Shown piece by piece: positions 59,101 to 64,000 of a stretch of DNA of 64,000 nucleotides. A model generated the notes under the pieces. The model made no database searches. It saw nothing but the letters and a program-made list of their open reading frames with translations, and was not told where the DNA came from. A program made the position numbers and the translations under genes. The stretch's first letter is position 1. Each line of letters begins with the position of its first letter. Source of the stretch: Psychrobacter sp. I-STPA10 (GTDB taxonomy: Bacteria > Pseudomonadota > Gammaproteobacteria > Pseudomonadales > Moraxellaceae); the NCBI RefSeq assembly GCF_021012795.1, contig NZ_VFYU01000003.1, positions 1-64,000 of the forward strand. Direction: 5' to 3'.

Positions 59101-59769
59101 ATGGACTATCAACAACATTTGCCACAGATAGAGCGACTAAAAAGCAAACTTACGATAATTAGACAAAAGATTAATGACCATGACTATTCTTTTAGTAGTG
59201 ATAAATATAGTCAAAAGAACTTGATGCAGATTCTGAAATCTACCTATCAGAAACATGGCTTTAAGCTAAATCCACCAGTATCTTTAGAAACCCTTCGTGC
59301 GTTTGAACAACAAGCAGGCATTAGTTTACCCAGCGAATATGGCGCATTTTTACATTATATGGGTAATGGTGGTGCAGGGGTGGGTTATGGTATCTATCCA
59401 CTCGGCACACATTTGGATACTTATATTGACAATGGATTGAATTGTTTAAAAGTACCATCAAAACTCAATTCAACCTTTAATCAAGAGCTGTGGAGTCAAG
59501 AAATTATTCCCTATATTTTTGTTGAAGACTTAGCAGACCAAGACTATACAACTCAAGATGTAATACATGAAAAAAGAATGGTTGAGTATTATTCTGGACT
59601 GATTTGTATTGCTACAGAAGGATGTGGTAGTTGTTATGCATTAATCGTTTCAGGCTCATATTATGGTAAAGTGATTTATGCTCCATTTGATTATAATATT
59701 TGTCCTGATTTTGCTGAACAGGCAGATTTCTTAACATGGTATGAGACATGGTTAGATATATTTTTATAA
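59101..59769 (+). CDS. SMI1/KNR4 (SUKH) family protein
   Basis: The 222-residue protein has the SUKH pattern: NPPVSLETLRAFEQQAGISLPSEYGAFLHYMGNGGAG in the middle, GYGIYPL, and a C-terminal CIATEGCGSCYALIVSG...YAPFDYNICPDFAEQADFLTWYETWLD. SUKH proteins are commonly immunity proteins against polymorphic or contact-dependent toxins. No toxin gene is adjacent. GGGA lies nine bases before the ATG at 59101; the ATG at 59092 abuts it. A family E repeat follows. Confidence 0.85.
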   Translation: MDYQQHLPQIERLKSKLTIIRQKINDHDYSFSSDKYSQKNLMQILKSTYQKHGFKLNPPVSLETLRAFEQQAGISLPSEYGAFLHYMGNGGAGVGYGIYPLGTHLDTYIDNGLNCLKVPSKLNSTFNQELWSQEIIPYIFVEDLADQDYTTQDVIHEKRMVEYYSGLICIATEGCGSCYALIVSGSYYGKVIYAPFDYNICPDFAEQADFLTWYETWLDIFL

Positions 59770-59825
59770 GTTAATAAAACGACATTTAAGCCGAATATAT
59801 CACAATCAACTTATCAATTAGATGA

Positions 59826-59915
59826 CAGTAAGATGTAGTTAGTAAAGCGTAAACTACCACAATGATATCAATCATAGCAATAGATATGTTGCGCAGTTGC
59901 TGGCTTGTCCTACAA
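59826..59915. repeat. Repeat family E, copy 1
   Basis: This roughly 90 bp repeat has the order: a GTAGGAT-like start, a TAGTTAGTAAAGCGTAAACTACC hairpin region (in two halves), AATGATATCAATCATAGCAA, TAGATATGTT, GCAGTTGCTGGC, and the end GTCCTACAA. Copies at 60454, 61189 and 62137 lie in the same orientation. Confidence 0.8.
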
Positions 59916-60043
59916 ATTTTTAAATTCTATACTATAGCGGTTAAATTTTTTACTCATGGTTATTTTTCTTTGGGAAGGATACCCTATTATTGGTTGTCTA
60001 AGTTTGCTATTTCTCTATAGACCGCGAAATACCTTTTACAAAT

Positions 60044-60367
60044 TTAATTATCCATTCGAAATGGATCAAATAAAATAGATTTTTCTGTATTTATCGCTTC
60101 ATCTACAAATGATATTATTTTCTCTACTTCACTATGAAATTTATTTTCCGAGGTCAAATAATTATTTAGATCTTGCTTTAACTCATATAATAAATCTCCG
60201 AAATATAGATCAAAATCAACATAACTAAGTTCAGATAGAATTGGATAAGTCGCAGAGTCTAATATAAAGAAAGATTCTGCAAGTGCTTTATCAATTTTGT
60301 ACTCTTTAATAATTCTCATATTATCAGGACAATATCTACTTCTATCCCATAAATAAACGTAATACAT
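60044..60367 (-). CDS. Small acidic hypothetical protein
   Basis: This 107-residue protein is acidic and rich in aromatic residues (YYVYLWDRSRYCPDN at the start; FDLYFGDLLYELKQDLNNYL). The size and acidity resemble immunity proteins, but no family is recognised. AAGGAT precedes the ATG. It is the only accepted gene between repeat E copies 1 and 2, and the only intact gene in the E-repeat array that lies on the minus strand. Confidence 0.6.
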   Translation of the reverse strand: MYYVYLWDRSRYCPDNMRIIKEYKIDKALAESFFILDSATYPILSELSYVDFDLYFGDLLYELKQDLNNYLTSENKFHSEVEKIISFVDEAINTEKSILFDPFRMDN

Positions 60368-60453
60368 AATAAATCCTTATCTAATTTTTGTTCGCTCAGA
60401 GAACGTATTTACTAAATTATCTTGTGGAATGGTAATAGTAGTTATCTTAGTTG

Positions 60454-60540
60454 CAGTAGGATAGGTTAACAAAGCGTAAACTACCACAATGATATTAATT
60501 ATAGCAATAGATGTGTTATATAGTTGTTAGCACATTATAT
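60454..60540. repeat. Repeat family E, copy 2
   Basis: It shares with copy 1 the run AAAGCGTAAACTACCACAAT and the following ATAGCAATAGATGTGTTATATAGTTG. The start is GTAGGATAGGTTA. The right end (TTAGCACATTAT) has lost the TCCTAC terminus. Confidence 0.8.
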
Positions 60541-60570
60541 AAATACTGGTTTATTAATGGGATATAATTT

Positions 60571-60843
60571 ATGAAACCCAAATCCTTACGCCGTCACCAT
60601 CTACAACGCCTAAAACACAAACGTAAATACGACCGTAATTATCATAGCCATTTAACCTATACTACCACTGGTGAAACTGCCCAAATCGTCCCCATTCACC
60701 AACATATCATTACCCCTGCCAGATGTTCTTGCTGGATGTGTGGCAATCCGCGCAAATTCTATGGCAATAGCAAACACGCCAAAACCATACAAGAGAGACG
60801 GGCAGATAACGACTGTGACTATTGGCAACAGTATTGTTTATGA
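60571..60843 (+). CDS. Small conserved protein with CSCWMCGNPRK motif
   Basis: This 90-residue basic protein (MKPKSLRRHHLQRLKHKRK) has a Cys motif, C-S-C-W-M-C-G-N-P-R-K-F-Y-G, followed by a helix ending in TIQERRADND. This is the pattern of a widespread small conserved protein family of unknown function, usually found in accessory DNA. The cysteines may bind zinc, and the basic N-terminus suggests nucleic-acid contact. GGGAT precedes the ATG. Confidence 0.75.
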   Translation: MKPKSLRRHHLQRLKHKRKYDRNYHSHLTYTTTGETAQIVPIHQHIITPARCSCWMCGNPRKFYGNSKHAKTIQERRADNDCDYWQQYCL

Positions 60844-61124
60844 CTACTCACATAATACCAATGGTTTATCTTGACGCTGTTGTGTTTGCCAATCCAACAC
60901 GTCTACTTCAGAAAATGCTGTTCCCCGTTCTGCGGTTTGAGTCATTAACTTAAATAGACGCTGTTGCTTATTAGTATAAGATTGTGTTAGTTGCTCTATT
61001 AAGCTGTCTTTTTTTGGTTATTTTTTAATTGATACTACAAAAAATTAACATATTGCATGACATCGGCTTGCATACTCTCAGGCAGTGTTTCAAATTCACG
61101 ATAAAACTCTTCTAAGATAGCCAT
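60844..61124 (-). pseudogene. Broken DUF2281-type gene
   Basis: From the ATG at 61124 the frame reads MAILEEFYREFETLPESMQ, then ADVMQYVNFL, and meets TAG at 61035-61037. Reading continues in another frame after a run of seven As: KKDSLIEQLTQSYTNKQQRLF..., ending RQDKPLVLCE with TAG at 60844-60846. LPESMQADVMQYVNFL matches the start of DUF2281, a small domain often found in antitoxin-like proteins. At least one stop and one frameshift separate the two parts. The 29-residue upstream frame may still be translated. Confidence 0.65.
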
Positions 61125-61188
61125 AATTAACCTCTTATTTTTTTATTGATAAGCCATTGTAGCAAGTATTAAGTTTGTATTAAATTGA

Positions 61189-61272
61189 CAGTAGGGTGGG
61201 TTAGTAAGGTATAACCCACTGAAATTATGTTAATTATAGCAATAAATATGTTATGTAGTTGCTGACATGCCT
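61189..61272. repeat. Repeat family E, copy 3
   Basis: The left part, GTAGGGTGGGTTAGTAAGG and TATAACCCACT, forms a clear hairpin. Then follow AATTATAGCAATAAATATG and TTATGTAGTTGCTGACATG. The right end is degenerate (CCTTA). Confidence 0.8.
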
Positions 61273-61372
61273 TAAAATTAATAAAATATAGTTATTAGAA
61301 TAAGTTATTTTATAGTAATTGAATATTTTAATTTTAGAATCAAAAAAATATGATAAAAAGGATTACAAGAAG

Positions 61373-62074
61373 ATGGATAAATTACTACAGGAAACCAAGA
61401 TCTTAGATTATTCTCACCATAATATTCAGAATTTGATTAAAGATAGGGGGTGGGATCAGTTAAATGATGTTGAAAAAGTGAAGTCCATTTATAACTTTGT
61501 AAGAGACGAAATTGAATTTGGATATAACACCAACGATAATATTTCAGCTTCAAAAGTTTTGGAAGATGGTTATGGACAATGTAATACCAAATCAACTTTA
61601 TTGATGGCATTGCTGCGAGGTGTTGGCATTAAAAATAGGTTGCATGGATTTACAATAGATAAAGCACTACAAAAAGGAGCGATTAGTGGAATTTGGTATC
61701 AATTTTCACCAAAAAATATTTTACATAGCTGGGTTGAAGTTAATATAGATGGCAGATGGTATAGTTTAGAAGGTGTTATTCTTGATAAAAAATATTTGGT
61801 CGCTCTACAAAATAAGTTTGCTGACTGTAAAACAACTTTTTGTGGTTTTGGCGCTTATACAGATAATTTTAAAAACCCAAATATCGACTGGAATTTAAAT
61901 GATACGTATATTCAAGACAAGGGAATAAATCAAGATTTTGGATTGTTTGCTACCCCTGATGAATTTTATAAACAGTATCAACAAAAATTAAATCCATTCA
62001 AACAATGGGTTTATAGAAATATTGTAAGACAGCAAATGAATAAAAATGTAAGAAAAATTAGAGAGAGACTATAA
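61373..62074 (+). CDS. Transglutaminase-like cysteine protease-fold protein
   Basis: The 233-residue protein has the transglutaminase-like core: KVKSIYNFVRDEIEFGYN, the nucleophile region EDGYGQCNTKSTLLMALLRGVGI (catalytic Cys) and LHSWVEVNIDGRWYSLEG (catalytic His). The third residue of the triad is not certain; VILDKKY provides a candidate Asp. There is no signal peptide, so it is cytoplasmic or exported by another route. The ATG at 61373 has AAGGA upstream; the longer frame from the TTG at 61319 lacks a site. It lies between repeat E copies 3 and 4. Confidence 0.8.
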   Translation: MDKLLQETKILDYSHHNIQNLIKDRGWDQLNDVEKVKSIYNFVRDEIEFGYNTNDNISASKVLEDGYGQCNTKSTLLMALLRGVGIKNRLHGFTIDKALQKGAISGIWYQFSPKNILHSWVEVNIDGRWYSLEGVILDKKYLVALQNKFADCKTTFCGFGAYTDNFKNPNIDWNLNDTYIQDKGINQDFGLFATPDEFYKQYQQKLNPFKQWVYRNIVRQQMNKNVRKIRERL

Positions 62075-62136
62075 CCAATAAAGCGTGAATTTATAAATTT
62101 AATAGTAAAGCATAAAAAAATGAAAACTCTGATAAC

Positions 62137-62225
62137 GGTAGGATAGGTAAGTGGCGGCTTAATCCACCAAAATTATAACAATCATATCAATAGCCATGTT
62201 ACACAGTGACTAACCCATCCTACAA
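62137..62225. repeat. Repeat family E, copy 4
   Basis: The best-preserved ends: GTAGGATAGGTAAG at the left and CTAACCCATCCTAC at the right form a near-perfect inverted repeat. The interior contains GCGGCTTAATCCACC, ATCATATCAATAGCCATGTTAC and CAGTGAC. Confidence 0.8.
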
Positions 62226-62340
62226 GTGCTGTGCAAATCATGTCCATACATCTAAGATATGCCAGACCACTTGTAATATCAGTCAATGCAAATTAATATG
62301 GTAAAAATTTTCCCTTTAATAACTAGGTGTATGGACCGTT

Positions 62341-63393
62341 TTGCAAATCAATCAATTACTAGAGTTAAACTCTAACGAAAACTCCCTTGGCATGGCAGAT
62401 TCCGCCAGACAAGCCATCATAAATACCTTAGATATTGGCTTTCGCTATCCTGATGATCAGCGAGCGCAATTAATTAGCAAAATTGCCAGTATCAATAGTG
62501 TGGCAGAAAATCAGATTTCATTAGGCGATGGCTCAAGTGAAAATATTCGTACTGTTGTACAAATGCTGCTAAATAAAGCCTTAAATACAGGCAAGCGGTT
62601 TCAAGTAGTCGTGCCTCATCCGACATTTGCTTATGCAGAATTGTATGCTGTCAGACTTGGCGTACCAGTGGTTAAAGTACCACTGATGCCTGAAAATTAT
62701 GATTTGGACTTACAGAATTTGCAAAAAGTGGCTGATGATTTTGATGGTATCAGCTTATTTTACCTCTGTAACCCCAATAACCCAACAGCGACCATTGCTG
62801 ATACTGTTGCATTAAAAAACTGGGTGGCATGTTCGCCAGAAAACCATTATTTTTTATTGGATGAGGCGTACGCTGAATATGTCACTGCCCCCAGCTTTGA
62901 AAGTGGTATTGAGTGGGTGCGTCAGGACTTGTCCAATAATCTGATTGTCGTGCGTACTTTTTCAAAATTATGTGCCCTAGCAGGTATGCGTCTGGGATAT
63001 GCCATTGCAAGCCCACAGACCATAGCTTCGCTTGAAGCATTTATGTCGATAGACAATACCAATTTGTCAGGGGCAGTGGCAGCGTTAGCTACCCTAGAGG
63101 ATCAAGAGTATTTAGAGCGGAGTTTGCGTACCACTAACCAATCTCGACAAATGATTGAAGAGGTTTTAGACGAGCTTGAGCTGCGTTATCTACCTTCACA
63201 AGCCAATTTTATTTTTCATGAAATCAAAGGTGAGGTCGCCACTTATATCAAAAAAATGCGTGAAAATAACATCGTTGTTGGTCGTGAATTTCCACCCATT
63301 GAAGGTTTTAGTCGCTTGACTCTTGGCACAGCTGATGAAATGGCAGTATTTATTGCTGTCTTAAAATCTTTTCGTCGACAAGGTTGGATATAA
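62341..63393 (+). CDS. HisC-like PLP-dependent aminotransferase
   Basis: The 350-residue fold-type I aminotransferase begins QINQLLELNSNENSLG, the histidinol-phosphate aminotransferase entry motif. It continues with SLGDGSSENIR, FYLCNPNNPTA, LLDEAYAEY and the PLP Lys in VRTFSKLCALAGMRLGYA, and ends with REFPPIEGFSRLTLGT. The 25 or so residues that usually precede L-x-N-x-N-E-N are missing and the only in-frame start is TTG at 62341, with a stop 18 bp upstream. It may be a truncated or specialised second HisC. It lies 115 bp after repeat E copy 4. Confidence 0.82.
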   Translation: MQINQLLELNSNENSLGMADSARQAIINTLDIGFRYPDDQRAQLISKIASINSVAENQISLGDGSSENIRTVVQMLLNKALNTGKRFQVVVPHPTFAYAELYAVRLGVPVVKVPLMPENYDLDLQNLQKVADDFDGISLFYLCNPNNPTATIADTVALKNWVACSPENHYFLLDEAYAEYVTAPSFESGIEWVRQDLSNNLIVVRTFSKLCALAGMRLGYAIASPQTIASLEAFMSIDNTNLSGAVAALATLEDQEYLERSLRTTNQSRQMIEEVLDELELRYLPSQANFIFHEIKGEVATYIKKMRENNIVVGREFPPIEGFSRLTLGTADEMAVFIAVLKSFRRQGWI

Positions 63394-63404
63394 TTTGAGG
63401 ATGA

Positions 63405-63439
63405 GTTAAACAATTCATCATGGAATAGGGTTGTTTAAC
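63405..63439. terminator. Hairpin after the HisC-like gene
   Basis: The arms GTTAAACAA and TTGTTTAAC are perfect over 9 bases with a 17-base loop, 11 bp after the stop. There is no T-run, so this is a weak terminator candidate. Confidence 0.45.
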
Positions 63440-63640
63440 GCTTGCTACTGGGAAGTTGTCTGTTAATAGTATATGCTTACTAAACCCAATCCAATCGTAT
63501 TCAGTTAAGTTGAGTATTTATTTGCATAAAATTTGTGTTGTATGTATTTGGTGGCTTAAATGTTGGATTGTTATCTAAGTATTTGTAAGATAGTACAATC
63601 ATCAGTAAATAAATAATTTATAGATAATAGGAACAAAATT

Positions 63641-64000
63641 ATGTTTGATATTAAATCATTATTAAAACGAAGTGTAGAAAAGGAATTGCTTGATGTCGAT
63701 GATTATATTTTTATGCCAGAACGCATAGAGTTAGACATCGATGGTGGTCGGTTAATTTGTGTGTTAAATAGTGATGGTAGAGTTGATATTTTTTATAGCA
63801 AACATGATATAACAGATGTTCGCTCAGCCGCTCGCAAACACCCATTTACCGCATTTGAAAGAGAGTTGAGTCATGGGTTGTATGATGATGTTATCTCAGA
63901 TTTGGTCGATGATGTGAATGATATTATTGAGAAGAAATCTAGATATTTTCATGATGAAATTGTTTTGCCATCAACAGCACCTTTAGTAATAGATGCACCA
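63641..64000 (+). CDS. Hypothetical protein (partial, runs off right edge)
   Basis: The frame from the ATG at 63641, with AGGAA upstream, is open for 120 codons to the edge of the window. It begins MFDIKSLLKRSVEKELLDV, and later has DIDGGRLICVLNSDGRVDIFY and DVRSAARKHPFTAFERELSHG. It is acidic and soluble with no signal peptide. No family is recognised. No stop is present in the window, so the length is unknown. Confidence 0.7.
   Translation, partial: MFDIKSLLKRSVEKELLDVDDYIFMPERIELDIDGGRLICVLNSDGRVDIFYSKHDITDVRSAARKHPFTAFERELSHGLYDDVISDLVDDVNDIIEKKSRYFHDEIVLPSTAPLVIDAP

Noticed and set aside
59826..62225. Family E repeats as canonical integron attC sites
   Set aside because: I looked for the RYYYAAC and GTTRRRY core boxes at the repeat ends on both strands and did not find them consistently. 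No integrase gene is in the window. The cassette-like layout is reported, but attC identity is not claimed.
62331..62375. An upstream ATG reading MDRFANQSITRVKL as the lost N-terminus of the HisC-like protein with a frameshift
   Set aside because: The TTG frame already encodes QINQLLELNSNENS, which matches the family entry motif without a shift, so the out-of-frame similarity is probably chance.

Overview
The window is chromosomal DNA of an AT-rich gammaproteobacterium. The gene set fits Moraxellaceae (Moraxella/Psychrobacter group): recA-recX, a Pseudomonas-type pyrB with a catalytically dead pyrC homologue, a 327-residue malate dehydrogenase, perM-hda divergent from purMN, DUF2789, and a tandem acetaldehyde dehydrogenase/DUF779 cluster. 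This placement is inferred from gene content and was not tested by a search.

Layout. 0.2-13.2 kb: an inner-membrane protein, mnmC, yciI, yciB, a PHP-domain nuclease, a GGDEF cyclase, truD, recX, recA and miaB. 14-18.8 kb: lytic transglycosylase, an RNase T2-like protein lacking the catalytic residues, mdh, DUF2789. 19-27.2 kb: purM-purN facing perM-hda, a YccT-like secreted protein, a Dps protein, a YcxB-like protein, serS. 27.2-29 kb: small AT-rich orphan genes. 29-34.7 kb: ethanol/acetaldehyde oxidation cluster on the minus strand (ALDH, zinc ADH, DUF779, second ALDH, second DUF779). 35.4-39.2 kb: XRE regulator, DASS anion transporter, HAD and histidine phosphatases. 39.4-41.6 kb: two adjacent toxin-antitoxin modules (zeta kinase with an orphan antitoxin, and Fic with a VbhA-like antitoxin). 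42-52.3 kb: lipA, acnB, plsC, fbp, pyrB-pyrC'-DUF2127. 52.5-58.7 kb: second Dps, several small membrane or unknown genes, uvrB. 58.9-64 kb: a structured GC-rich element, then unrelated small genes (SUKH, orphan, CxCWMCGNPRK protein, broken DUF2281, transglutaminase) separated by four same-orientation copies of an approximately 87 bp repeat, then a HisC-like aminotransferase and a gene running off the right edge.

The most striking feature is the density of small non-coding repeats. Five families make about 20 copies: A, exactly 165 bp, three copies; B, about 131-144 bp with TAGGACTTACGCA-type ends, four copies; C, 104-116 bp, six copies that resemble neisserial Correia elements; D, with CACTCTCAACTT ends and a quadruplex-type G-run core, two copies plus one relative; E, four copies in the 59.8-62.2 kb gene array. 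Many copies lie within a few bases of stop codons, and one supplies a stop codon.

Functionally the window is mostly housekeeping: tRNA modification, recombination and repair, purine and pyrimidine synthesis, TCA cycle, gluconeogenesis, lipid and lipoate synthesis. Accessory material is concentrated at 27-29, 39-42, 53-56.5 and 59-64 kb. I found no tRNA, rRNA, CRISPR array or complete insertion sequence.
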